Shown here: piece by piece, positions 26,570-33,660 of the stretch
Position numbering within the stretch: position 1 is the stretch's first letter
How the letters are laid out: each line of letters opens with the position of its first letter
Source: an uncultured Actinomycetes bacterium
GTDB lineage: Bacteria > Actinomycetota > Thermoleophilia > RBG-16-64-13
Length of the DNA: 39,661 nucleotides
NCBI GenBank assembly: GCA_903873715.1
Contig: CAIQPS010000160.1
Coordinates: 1-39,661, forward strand
Reading direction: 5' to 3'
Position numbers and translations under genes: made by a program
The notes under the pieces: generated by a model
The model's input: the letters and a program-made list of their open reading frames with translations, nothing else
Told to the model about the DNA's origin: nothing
The model's database searches: none

Positions 26570-27736
26570 CTACTCGAGGTCCTCGTCGAAGAGGTCTTCG
26601 CCGAACAGGTCGTCACCCAGGTCGTTGCCCGGAGGAAGGTGGCCGTGGTCCTGGGCGTAGCGGGCCAGCAACTCGCTCTCCCGCTGGGTGAACAACTCCG
26701 CGCGTTCGAACCACAGCCGGGACGCGGATGCGCAGGTCGCCTCCATGAGGGCGGCGATCACCCCGCGGGAAAGGTCGGCCACGCCGGCGATGCGCAGCAC
26801 CTGTCCTGTGGAGTCGGCCAACTGGAACACGCCGGGAACGGGCGGGATGGCGGCCAGTTCGTCCTCGGTGAGCCACCGCCAGGAATCGGGCGGGAGCACC
26901 GGAGACGCGACAGGGCTCTTCTTGCGGCAGTTCTCGAGCCAGCGAGCGCCGGCCTCTCCGGGCGCCGTCACCGCCCCGGTGGGACAGACCATGACGCACT
27001 GCCCGCAGAAGGTGCAGCCCGACGCCCGCAGCGTGCCTTTCACCGGCAGCGCCCGGCAGCGCCCGCCCGCGTCGGGGATGGCCCCGCGCTGGATGGCCGC
27101 CAGGCCTGCCTGGCCGGTGGCGGCGGGGGCGACTATGTCCTCCATCTGCAGCGCCGACCCTGCGAAGGGCGAACTTGCGCAGATCATGACGCATCTGCCG
27201 CACCCGATGCACAACCCCTGCTCACGCCTGATGCGCCCCTCGTCGTGGGCCTCCCGCGGCACCACCGCAGCCCAGCGGCGCAGCTGCAGCCCAGGGTCGA
27301 TGTAGGCGACCAGCTTGCCCAGTTCGCACCGCCCGAACTCGCTGCAGCACCGGCCCTCCACCGGCACGCCGAAACGGCACTCCTCGCGGGAGCAGCCGTC
27401 GCGGTCGGGGCAGCTGAGGCAGATGTGCGGATGATGGTCCAGGATGTCGGCCAGGCGGCGCAGCCGATCGGCGTGGAGGGCCGGACCGGAAGTGGTGATG
27501 TCCATGCCGGGCCGCACAGGCATGCAGCAGGAGAGCGTGGGGACGGGCTCCGAGTCGCGTCTGCCGCCGGTCACCTCGACCACGCAGAGCCCGCACGAGA
27601 CCCCGAGTTCGCCACCGCAGCCGATCCCGGGGTAGGAGCACAGGCGGGGGACGTATCTACCGGCCAGGTCGCAGGCCTGGAGTATGCTGACGCCCTCCGG
27701 GACGTTGAGGGCGACGCCGTCTATGCGAACCTGCAT
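26570..27736 (-). CDS. [2Fe-2S]/[4Fe-4S] electron-transfer protein with GIY-YIG-like tail
   Basis: The 388-residue protein starts with a plant-type [2Fe-2S] domain: Cys33, Cys48, Cys51 and Cys70 or Cys71, plus an extra Cys40. A NuoG/HydA-like His-Cys3 cluster segment follows (DHHPHICLSCPDRDGC, near residue 100). Two bacterial ferredoxin motifs come next (CIGCGRCVMIC and CTFCGQCVMVCP). Residues about 297-388 are different: PGVFQLADSTGQVLRIAG and ERAELFTQRESELL resemble a degenerate GIY-YIG fold, ending in an acidic tail. It should carry electrons between a donor and the neighbouring ferredoxin or ATPase proteins, in the cytoplasm. No flavin or NAD site is visible. The gene follows the ferredoxin gene by six bases. 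Confidence 0.75.
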   Translation of the reverse strand: MQVRIDGVALNVPEGVSILQACDLAGRYVPRLCSYPGIGCGGELGVSCGLCVVEVTGGRRDSEPVPTLSCCMPVRPGMDITTSGPALHADRLRRLADILDHHPHICLSCPDRDGCSREECRFGVPVEGRCCSEFGRCELGKLVAYIDPGLQLRRWAAVVPREAHDEGRIRREQGLCIGCGRCVMICASSPFAGSALQMEDIVAPAATGQAGLAAIQRGAIPDAGGRCRALPVKGTLRASGCTFCGQCVMVCPTGAVTAPGEAGARWLENCRKKSPVASPVLPPDSWRWLTEDELAAIPPVPGVFQLADSTGQVLRIAGVADLSRGVIAALMEATCASASRLWFERAELFTQRESELLARYAQDHGHLPPGNDLGDDLFGEDLFDEDLE

Positions 27737-27742
27737 GGCCGC

Positions 27743-28036
27743 CTACCAGCTGTGGCGGAGGGCGCCGCCCGGACAGGCGGCGGTGCAGGGCAGCTTGCGC
27801 TCGGTGCCGCCCGATCCGTTCTGGGCCTTACAGACGGAGCAGAGCTCGCGCAGACGCTTGCGCGCCCCCTCGGCGACGGTGCAGACGAAGTCGTCGTAGT
27901 CGTCCATCTCCACGGCGAAGACGTTGCCGGGGCAGACCTTGGTGCACCCGTACTCGGTGCAGCCGATGCAGATGTCGGTATCGACCGTGATGTAGTAGAA
28001 GCCGGAGCCGTCCTCGTAGCCATAGTTGGCGATCAT
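27743..28036 (-). CDS. Two-cluster ferredoxin
   Basis: The 97-residue protein has nine cysteines: Cys23, Cys26, Cys31 and Cys35 (CIGC then CTKVCP), Cys52, Cys66 and Cys69 (CSVC), and Cys84 and Cys88 (CTAACPGGAL). This supports two [4Fe-4S] clusters with long spacing between the halves, unlike a compact 60-residue ferredoxin. The start codon at 28036 overlaps the TGA of the upstream ATPase gene by one base. Its place between a BzdQ-like ATPase and a multi-cluster protein suggests it is the direct electron carrier for the ATPase-driven reductase, comparable to the ferredoxins in benzoyl-CoA reductase operons. That role is inferred from context. Confidence 0.8.
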   Translation of the reverse strand: MIANYGYEDGSGFYYITVDTDICIGCTEYGCTKVCPGNVFAVEMDDYDDFVCTVAEGARKRLRELCSVCKAQNGSGGTERKLPCTAACPGGALRHSW

Positions 28037-29013
28037 CAGCCCGCGACCCCCGCGCCTTCGCCTGCCGGTTCGGCGGCGCCACCGGGCGTCCCGCCGTTGC
28101 CGGGCGCAGTCCCGCCGGCGGCCGCCGCTTCCTTCTGGGCCTTGCGGTACAACGAATGGGCGAAGAGCGATGCACCCAAGGCACCGGCGATCTGCGGGTC
28201 GAGCACCGAATCCGCGGGAAGCTTGATCGCCTCCACCCCGATGAGCCGCTCGATCCGCCGTGTCACCCCGATGTTCTTGCCGATGCCGCCGGTGATGAAG
28301 AACTCGCGCTCCACCTGCATCCGTTCGATGAGCCCGGCCACGCGCTGGGCCATGGCGGCGCAGTAGGCGGCGAGCACCTTGTTCACGCTCCAGCCCGCGC
28401 GCAGCAGCGAGGTGGCCTCGGACTTGGCGAAGACCGTGCAGACGTTGCTGACCGCCGCGGGTTCCTCGTCGATCTCGAACGAGCGCCGCCCGATGTCCTC
28501 GATGGGCACCGACAGCACGTCCGCGATGACCTCCATGCCCCGGCCGGTCCCGGCCGCGCACTTGTCGTTCATGATGAAGTTCAGGACCTTGCCCCGCTCG
28601 TCGATGCGGATGACCTTGCAGTCCTGGCCACCCATGTCGAGGATGGTGCGGATGCTGGGGCCTCCCATGTGGTTGGCGCCGCGGGCGTGGCACGCGATCT
28701 CGGTGATGGTCCGGTCCGCGAAGGGCACGTTCACCCGGCCGTAACCGGTGCCGACCGCGTAGGAGATGTCGTCGAGCGTCAGCCCGATGGGCTCGGCCGC
28801 ACCGCGGAACGCGCGCAGGGCACTATCCGGGCTGGACGAACCGGTGCGGGTTGAATTGAAGGCGAGGAGCTTGCCGTCGGCCAGGATGACCGCCTGCGAA
28901 CTGACGGACCCGACGTCGACGCCTACCGTGATGCTGGAGGCCGCCCGCCAATCAAGGTCAGGGGCCTGGTAGGTCTTCTCGCTCCACCGCCAAAAGTGCT
29001 GGGTCTCTGTCAT
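28036..29013 (-). CDS. bzdQ: BadF/BcrA/HgdC-type ATPase, BzdQ-like
   Basis: These ASKHA-fold ATPases hydrolyse ATP to push a low-potential electron onto a dehydratase or reductase. The 325-residue protein has the phosphate motif GVDVGSVSSQAV at residues 31-42 and the ADP-binding TILDMGGQDCKVI near 123. Cys152 (NDKCAAGTG) and Cys192 (SNVCTVFAKSE) are the ligands of the subunit-bridging [4Fe-4S] cluster. RTGSSSPDSA and GTGYGRVNVPFADRTITEIACHARGAN read like the Q/A subunit of class I benzoyl-CoA reductase. About 35 extra N-terminal residues and a Gly/Ala/Pro-rich tail are additions. A second, different ATPase lies upstream, as in bzd/bcr operons. Exact substrate remains open because the catalytic subunits are not in the window. 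Confidence 0.82.
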   Translation of the reverse strand: MTETQHFWRWSEKTYQAPDLDWRAASSITVGVDVGSVSSQAVILADGKLLAFNSTRTGSSSPDSALRAFRGAAEPIGLTLDDISYAVGTGYGRVNVPFADRTITEIACHARGANHMGGPSIRTILDMGGQDCKVIRIDERGKVLNFIMNDKCAAGTGRGMEVIADVLSVPIEDIGRRSFEIDEEPAAVSNVCTVFAKSEATSLLRAGWSVNKVLAAYCAAMAQRVAGLIERMQVEREFFITGGIGKNIGVTRRIERLIGVEAIKLPADSVLDPQIAGALGASLFAHSLYRKAQKEAAAAGGTAPGNGGTPGGAAEPAGEGAGVAG

Positions 29014-29028
29014 CGCCTGGCTAGTGTA
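29014..29028 (-). promoter_or_regulatory. Possible -10 element just before bzdQ-like gene
   Basis: On the minus strand TACACT (29028 to 29023) is followed by nine bases and the ATG at 29013. No Shine-Dalgarno sequence is obvious. The same hexamer and spacing occur before korA. The bzdQ-like gene may thus have its own nearly leaderless transcript. Confidence 0.35.
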
Positions 29029-29040
29029 CTACTCCGTCCG

Positions 29041-29062
29041 GCCCTGGACTAAAGTCCGGGGC
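29041..29062. promoter_or_regulatory. 22-bp inverted repeat, candidate operator upstream of bzdQ-like gene
   Basis: GCCCTGGACT (29041-29050) and AGTCCGGGGC (29053-29062) are inverted around AA, with one mismatch in ten pairs. The centre lies about 38 bases upstream of the bzdQ-like ATG, where a -35 region would sit. It could be a regulator site or a short hairpin. It also touches the left edge of the mazF remnant. Confidence 0.5.
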
Positions 29063-29280
29063 TATGTAGTCCTCTGACGAGCGCGGTCCACAGCCGTTGG
29101 CCGCTCGACGTCGTGCTCGCAGATCTGGAGACTGCGGGCCTACCGGTCTTTTCTCTGGTGCGGATGAAGCTGTTCACGCTCGATGATCGCGTGGTCGTCA
29201 GACAGCTCGGCCATCTGGGCCCAGAAGACCGCGCAACGGCCTCGGCAGCTCTCTGCGTGTTGCTGGGTGGAGTGAACTAG
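29053..29280 (+). pseudogene. Remnant of a MazF/PemK-type toxin gene
   Basis: The plus-strand frame from 29053 to the TAG at 29278 encodes a C-terminal MazF-like piece. It includes SRWPLDVVLADLETAGLPVF, SLVRMKLFTLDDRVVVRQLG and a final helix (EDRATASAALCVLL). These match the last two thirds of PemK/MazF endoribonucleases, where LDVVL-DW--AGLP and VRMKLFTLD are characteristic. The first 40-50 residues are missing: an in-frame TAA at 29050-29052 sits inside the inverted repeat, and there is no plausible start. No antitoxin gene is adjacent. It is antisense to the surrounding operon, and its TAG overlaps the TAG of the bzdP-like gene (CTAG). It is probably non-functional debris. Confidence 0.65.
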
Positions 29281-30053
29281 GAAGCGCTCTCCCAGGCTAT
29301 CAGCGCCGCGCCGAGCGCGCCCAGGTACTCGGCATCCGGCAACACCTCCACGTTCACACCGCCGAGCGCCTCGGACAGGGACTTCACGAAGCCCACGTTC
29401 AGCGCCGCGCCGCCACCCAGCACCACCGGGTCGTCGACCCCGATGCGCCGCACCATCGCGGACACGCGGCTGGCCATGGCATCGTGGACCGCACGGGCGA
29501 TGTCGGCAGCGGGGGTGTTGGCGTGGATGAGGCTGACCACCTCTGACTCCGCGAACACCGTGCACTGAGCGTTCATCGGGATGGACTGGGTCGACCCGAG
29601 CGACGAGGTGGCGAAGTCACCGAGGCTCATGTCGAGAGCGCGGCTCATGGCTTCCACGAAGGCGCCGGCACCTGCCGCGCACTTCTCGTTGATGGCGAAG
29701 TCGAGGACCTTGCCTTCGGGGCTCAGCCTGATGGCCCGGGCTTCGTCGGCGCCGACGTCGATGACGGTGCGGGCCCCGGGGCGCAGCTTCGCGGCGCCCC
29801 GCCCATCGGCGAGGACCTCGGTAGGCTGCTGCCCGGCGATGGCAAGGGCTTTGCGCCCTGCGCCGGTGGCGGCGATCGCCTGGATCGCCGACCGGTCTAT
29901 GCCGGCCACCCGTGCGGCCTCCTGCAGGCCCCGCTCGGCGGATTCCTCCTGGTCGAACCCCGACACCACGGCGGCCTTGGCCAGGACGACCCCGTCCTGG
30001 ATGAGCACGGCGTGCACGTTCTTGGCTCCGACATCGATGCCGGCAACGATCAT
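29277..30053 (-). CDS. bzdP: BadF/BcrA/HgdC-type ATPase, BzdP/BcrD-like
   Basis: This 258-residue protein is a second ASKHA-type activator ATPase, clearly distinct from the BzdQ-like one. It begins MIVAGIDVGAKNVHAVLIQDG and has VIDVGADEARAI near residue 97. The cluster-ligand cysteines are Cys125 (NEKCAAGAG) and Cys164 (NAQCTVFAESE), with the usual spacing of about 40. The AKNVHAVLI variant of the phosphate loop is typical of the D/P subunits of class I benzoyl-CoA reductases, which pair with A/Q subunits as a heterodimer. The internal ATG at 30053 is chosen: GGAGGG precedes it and it removes a non-homologous leader. It follows korC by 47 bases. Confidence 0.78.
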   Translation of the reverse strand: MIVAGIDVGAKNVHAVLIQDGVVLAKAAVVSGFDQEESAERGLQEAARVAGIDRSAIQAIAATGAGRKALAIAGQQPTEVLADGRGAAKLRPGARTVIDVGADEARAIRLSPEGKVLDFAINEKCAAGAGAFVEAMSRALDMSLGDFATSSLGSTQSIPMNAQCTVFAESEVVSLIHANTPAADIARAVHDAMASRVSAMVRRIGVDDPVVLGGGAALNVGFVKSLSEALGGVNVEVLPDAEYLGALGAALIAWESAS

Positions 30054-30100
30054 TCTCGGTCCCTCCGCGATCTGAGCGCCACGCCGTCCGGCGGCGCCTC

Positions 30101-30751
30101 TCAACGGTCTCGCAACGCCAGTCCGCGGGCGAGAGCCTTGCTGTTGATCTCCTCCGTGCCTGCGGGCACCATCACGAGGACCGCCTTGCGTAGCGACTCC
30201 GCAGTCACCACGCCGGTGATACCCGCGACGGCCCCCAGGGTGAGGATGTTCGCCGTCTGCTTCCGCCCGGTCTCTTCGAACGCCAGGCGGGTGAACGGGA
30301 TGCCGAACTGCTCCCCCTTGAACGGCGGCACGGCCGTCACGTTCTCGGAGTCGTAGACCAGCACACCGTCGGAGCGTAGCACGCGGATGTATTCGTCGGC
30401 AGACGCTTGGTTGAGCGCGACGAGCAGATCGGCATGTTCGAGCTCGGGATAGTCGATCTGCGCGTCGGAGATGATGACGTCGCTGCGGCTGTAGCCGCCC
30501 CGGGCCTCGGGGCCATAGGACTGGGTCTGGACGACGAACCGGTGGTCGCGGGCCCCGGCCATCGCCAGGATGACCCCCATGAGGATGACCCCCTGCCCGC
30601 CGCTGCCCCCGAACCTCACCTGCACCAGGTCGCGACCGGCGAGCAATCCGGTGCGGTCCACCGCCGAGGCGCGCGCTCGCTCGGCGCGCGCCGCCTGTGC
30701 GGCCTTGCCCCCGCCGGCCCCGGCGCCCGGCGCGCCCGCGGTGGCGCTCAT
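30101..30751 (-). CDS. korC: 2-oxoacid:ferredoxin oxidoreductase, gamma subunit
   Basis: The 216-residue protein has the gamma-subunit fold of 2-oxoacid:ferredoxin oxidoreductases. RFGGSGGQGVILMGVILAMAG lies near residue 46, QTQSYGPEARGGYSRSDVIIS near 74, and LVALNQASADEYI near 108. It helps bind CoA and completes the heterotrimer with the alpha and beta subunits. The first 40 residues are Ala/Gly-rich and extra to the family. The start ATG at 30751 overlaps the korB stop as ATGA. A delta (ferredoxin-type) subunit is missing from the cluster; the 97-residue ferredoxin downstream may replace it. Confidence 0.88.
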   Translation of the reverse strand: MSATAGAPGAGAGGGKAAQAARAERARASAVDRTGLLAGRDLVQVRFGGSGGQGVILMGVILAMAGARDHRFVVQTQSYGPEARGGYSRSDVIISDAQIDYPELEHADLLVALNQASADEYIRVLRSDGVLVYDSENVTAVPPFKGEQFGIPFTRLAFEETGRKQTANILTLGAVAGITGVVTAESLRKAVLVMVPAGTEEINSKALARGLALRDR

Positions 30752-31704
30752 TCCCCGCCCTCCAGAGGCAGCCCGGAGGCGTCGGCGGCCTCGCCGTTGC
30801 GGGCGGGCGGACGTTCGGGCGCGGTCTTGCGGGGCTTCCTCGGGGCAGCGGGCTGTTTCGGCCGGGCCGGCGCCTCGGCGGCCCCGGCCTGCGCCCGCTC
30901 GACTATCGCGGCATAGGCGGACTGGAACTCGGGTGCCTCGTCGTCCTCGTACAGGATCCCGGTCACGATCTTGTCCCGCAGTTCGTCGGGCGTCATCTTG
31001 GCCGCCGCCGTCACGGATATCGACCTGGCTTTGGTGTCGTCCAGCATGGCTATCACGCCGGCGGGCGGGTTCCGCTTGCCGTATTCCGTCGGGCAGGGGA
31101 CCACCGCTTCGATGAAGGAGAACCCCTTGTGCTGGATGCCCTGCTTGATGAGCCGTTCGAGCGGCCGGATGTTGGCCGCGATGCCCCGGGCCACGAAGCT
31201 CGCCCCCGCCGCTTCCGCCAGCCGGCAGAGGTCGAAGGACGGTTCGATGGACCCGTACGGGGCGGTCGTCCCCCGGTCGCCGGGGTCCATGGTGGGCGAC
31301 ACCTGGCCGCCGGTCATGCCGTAGGTCTGGTTGTTGAACAGGATGCAGGTGATGTCGATGTTGCGCCGGCAGGCGTGGATGAAGTGGTTCCCCCCGATGG
31401 CCGCGCCGTCGCCGTCGCCGGTGAGCACGACCACGGTGAAGTCGGGCCGGGCCATCTTGATGCCGGTCGCGAAGGCGAGCGCCCTCCCGTGGATAGAGTG
31501 CACCGTCCCCAGGTCGATATAGCCGACAGCCCGGCTCGAGCAGCCGATCCCGCCGACCACCACGGTCTTTTCGCGCACCAGCCCCAGGTCGAGCACGGCC
31601 CTGAGGAAGGCACCGGTCACGATGCCGTTGCCGCACCCCGGGCACCAGATGTGGGGTAACCGCTCGGTGTGGAGGAACTGCTCGATGTCGAGGACTTCAG
31701 ACAC
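30748..31704 (-). CDS. korB: 2-oxoacid:ferredoxin oxidoreductase, beta subunit
   Basis: The beta subunit binds thiamine diphosphate and the catalytic [4Fe-4S] cluster. The 318-residue protein shows WCPGCGNGIV (Cys21, Cys24), GGIGCSSRA near 52, and the ThDP/Mg motif GDGDGAAIGGNHFIHACRRN near 95. The later cluster cysteine is in VVPCPTEYGKRNPPA near 204. The last 60 residues form a Lys/Pro/Ala-rich extension absent from most relatives. The protein converts 2-oxoglutarate or another 2-oxoacid with CoA to acyl-CoA, CO2 and reduced ferredoxin; substrate choice is inferred from the KorAB-like sequence. It overlaps both neighbours (8 bases with korA, 4 with korC). Confidence 0.92.
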   Translation of the reverse strand: MSEVLDIEQFLHTERLPHIWCPGCGNGIVTGAFLRAVLDLGLVREKTVVVGGIGCSSRAVGYIDLGTVHSIHGRALAFATGIKMARPDFTVVVLTGDGDGAAIGGNHFIHACRRNIDITCILFNNQTYGMTGGQVSPTMDPGDRGTTAPYGSIEPSFDLCRLAEAAGASFVARGIAANIRPLERLIKQGIQHKGFSFIEAVVPCPTEYGKRNPPAGVIAMLDDTKARSISVTAAAKMTPDELRDKIVTGILYEDDEAPEFQSAYAAIVERAQAGAAEAPARPKQPAAPRKPRKTAPERPPARNGEAADASGLPLEGGE

Positions 31705-32875
31705 TCTCGTACTTCCCGACGAGTTCGGTCACCCGGTCGAGGATCTCCCGCGGGGTGATGAGGGTCCCGTCGATCTTGCCCATGCTGATGACCGTGGTCC
31801 AGTTCTCCGCCATCTTGCGGACCTCGCGCGCATACTGCCCCAGGTTCAGCTCGGGGATCAGCATGAACTCCACCCGCCGGGCCACCTTCTGGATGATCTC
31901 CACCGGCAGCGGGAACAACGTGTAGAGGTGGAGCACCTCCACCTGCAGCCCTTCCTTCTCGGCCAGCTTCCAGGCCGCCCGGGCACTCCGCGCGCACGAC
32001 CCGTACGCCACGATGCACACCCGGCCCTTGCCCTCGTTCTTGACGTCGTAGAGGCAGAGCTCGTCGCGGTGGTTGCCGACCTTGTCGTAGAGCTCGCGCA
32101 GGAACTTCTCGCTCTTCTGCGGGTCGTTGGTGGGGAAGCCGGTCTCGTCGTGGATGAGGCCGGTCACGTGAGGATGCGCCTCCGACCCGAGCACGTGCGG
32201 TGGATGCACCTCCCGCACCAACTCAGGATGGATGTAGCTGGGGCTGAAGTCGAAATCGCCGCTGGTGAGCCGGTACCGGTCGATGAGCTCGGGCGCGAAG
32301 CTCTCGCGCATGTGGCCCACCACCTCGTCGGCAAGCAGGGTCACCGGCGTGCGGAACCGCTGCGCGAAGCGCACGGCGGCCATGGTAAGCCGGTACATGT
32401 CCGCCACGTTGGAGGCTGCGAGCACCACGGCCGGGTGGTCGCCGTGGGTGCCCCAGCGGGCCTGCATGACGTCACCCTGCGACGGTGCGGTGGGACGGCC
32501 GGTGGAAGGCCCGGCCCGCATCACGTCCACGATCAGAAGAGGCGCCTCCACCATGATGGCGTAGCCGATGGCCTCCTGCATCAACGAGAACCCGGGGCCC
32601 GAAGTGGCCGTCATGGCCAGCTGGCCCGCCAGCGACCCCCCGATGCACGCGCAGATGGACGCGATCTCGTCCTCCATCTGCAGGAACACGCCGCCCACCT
32701 TCGGCAACTCGACGGCCATGGCCTCCATGATCTCGGAGCTGGGGGTGATGGGGTATCCGGCGAAGAAGCGCACGCCGGCGTCGAGGGCCCCGAGAGCGCA
32801 CGCCCGGTTCCCCTGGATGAGCATGCTGCTGGGGTCGATCTTTTCGCGGAGCACGTGTGTGTGCCAGCGTTCCAT
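31697..32875 (-). CDS. korA: 2-oxoacid:ferredoxin oxidoreductase, alpha subunit
   Basis: The alpha subunit is 392 residues from ATG 32875. It starts with the pyrimidine-binding domain (LIQGNRACALGALDAGVRF near 19, FAGYPITPSSEIMEAM near 38, MEDEIASICACIGGSLAG near 65). DVMRAGPSTGRPTAPSQGD near 115 and the C-terminal VCIVAYGSCARSARAAWKLA near 285 complete the KorA pattern. Together with KorB it makes low-potential reduced ferredoxin. The start is chosen because codons upstream would place the N-terminus inside the promoter-like region. GAGGAG lies only two to three bases before the ATG. It leads the minus-strand operon korA-korB-korC-bzdP-bzdQ-ferredoxin-FeS-phosphoesterase. Confidence 0.92.
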   Translation of the reverse strand: MERWHTHVLREKIDPSSMLIQGNRACALGALDAGVRFFAGYPITPSSEIMEAMAVELPKVGGVFLQMEDEIASICACIGGSLAGQLAMTATSGPGFSLMQEAIGYAIMVEAPLLIVDVMRAGPSTGRPTAPSQGDVMQARWGTHGDHPAVVLAASNVADMYRLTMAAVRFAQRFRTPVTLLADEVVGHMRESFAPELIDRYRLTSGDFDFSPSYIHPELVREVHPPHVLGSEAHPHVTGLIHDETGFPTNDPQKSEKFLRELYDKVGNHRDELCLYDVKNEGKGRVCIVAYGSCARSARAAWKLAEKEGLQVEVLHLYTLFPLPVEIIQKVARRVEFMLIPELNLGQYAREVRKMAENWTTVISMGKIDGTLITPREILDRVTELVGKYESV

Positions 32876-32916
32876 CGCTCCTCGAGTGTAGCACCGCGAC
32901 AGGTAGGGCCTGTCAC
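32876..32916 (-). promoter_or_regulatory. korA promoter candidate with 17-bp dyad
   Basis: On the minus strand an extended -10 (TGCTACACT, 32893 to 32885) lies nine bases before the korA ATG. GTGACA (32916 to 32911) could serve as a -35 with a long 20-base spacer. GACAGG (32898-32903) and its inverse CCTGTC (32909-32914) form a perfect dyad in the spacer, a likely regulator site for the whole redox operon. Confidence 0.4.
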
Positions 32917-32966
32917 ACGAGGCCACCCGCCCGTGGGCTCATGGTGGCACCGCGCAGGCCGCGCGG

Positions 32967-33620
32967 TCAGGCTACCGGCGCCGGGTTCTTGAGGTAGGCG
33001 ATGATGACGTCGGCCAGACGCTCCAGGAGCAACTCCGGCGGAGCCGAGCCCGGCAGCGGGCCGCCGGCCAAGGAGCGCTGGACGTACTCTTCCTGGGCGG
33101 CCTGGGCCAGGCGCGAGGCGACCCGGGCGGCGGCCTCCGGATCGGCATGGCCGATCTCGTCGGCGGACTTGAGCAGGATCTCGACCTCGAGGTTCTCGAC
33201 CGCGGCCTTGTGGCGATAGCCCTGCGCGCGCAGCACCGGGTCGGTGGCGCCGTGGACCACGAAAGCCTCGAACAGGCGGTCGTCACCGTCGCAGGCGGTC
33301 TGCTTGATCTCGAGGAGGCGGCGGACCGAATCGGCGAGGGTGAGGGCGTCCCAGTCGATCTTGGCGATCTGGTTGCGCATGCACGCCTCCTCCCGGGATT
33401 GCACCCGGTCCTGGACGGCATGCAGCAGTGCGGTCTTGTCGCCGAAACGGGCGTAGAGCGTGCCGATGGAGGTGTTCGACCTCCTCACCACCTCGGCGGT
33501 GGTGAGCGCCTCGAAGCCCTTGCTCTTGATGAGGGCTTCGGCCGCCTTCAGGATGCGCTCCTGGGAGTCCCGGCTGCGCTGCTGGCGCGGTTCTTTGACT
33601 TCATGTAACGTTTCGGCCAC
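32967..33620 (-). CDS. TetR-family transcriptional regulator
   Basis: The 217-residue protein has the TetR DNA-binding domain at about residues 17-65 (RILKAAEALIKSKGFEALTTAEVVRRSNTSIGTLYARFGDK, given here as two parts: helix 1 near RILKAAEAL and recognition helix near SIGTLYARFGDK). A mostly helical ligand domain follows with no cysteine cluster. The GTG start follows an extended -10 by six bases, suggesting a leaderless message. It is transcribed divergently from the acetolactate-synthase-like gene and probably controls that promoter and its own. It also lies 91 bases from the korA start and might act there too. The inducer is unknown. Confidence 0.9.
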   Translation of the reverse strand: MAETLHEVKEPRQQRSRDSQERILKAAEALIKSKGFEALTTAEVVRRSNTSIGTLYARFGDKTALLHAVQDRVQSREEACMRNQIAKIDWDALTLADSVRRLLEIKQTACDGDDRLFEAFVVHGATDPVLRAQGYRHKAAVENLEVEILLKSADEIGHADPEAAARVASRLAQAAQEEYVQRSLAGGPLPGSAPPELLLERLADVIIAYLKNPAPVA

Positions 33621-33635
33621 GGGTCGATTCTAGCA
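33621..33635 (-). promoter_or_regulatory. Extended -10 for a leaderless tetR transcript
   Basis: On the minus strand TGCTAGAAT (33635 to 33627) is an extended -10 with TAGAAT matching five of six bases, followed by six bases and the GTG start. The heptamer TAGAATC seen here also occurs twice in the divergent promoter, so the TetR protein may bind its own start region. Confidence 0.45.
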
Positions 33636-33660
33636 CCAAACAAGGCCTGATTGGGCCTCC

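Noticed and set aside
29014-29280. tRNA or small RNA gene in the gap between the two ATPase genes
   Set aside because: No cloverleaf or conserved T-loop is found; the gap is explained by the dyad and the MazF-like remnant.
28036-30053. 2-hydroxyglutaryl-CoA dehydratase activator (HgdC) as the sole explanation
   Set aside because: That activator is a homodimer from one gene. Two divergent ATPases in one operon fit the class I benzoyl-CoA reductase pattern better, although the family is shared.
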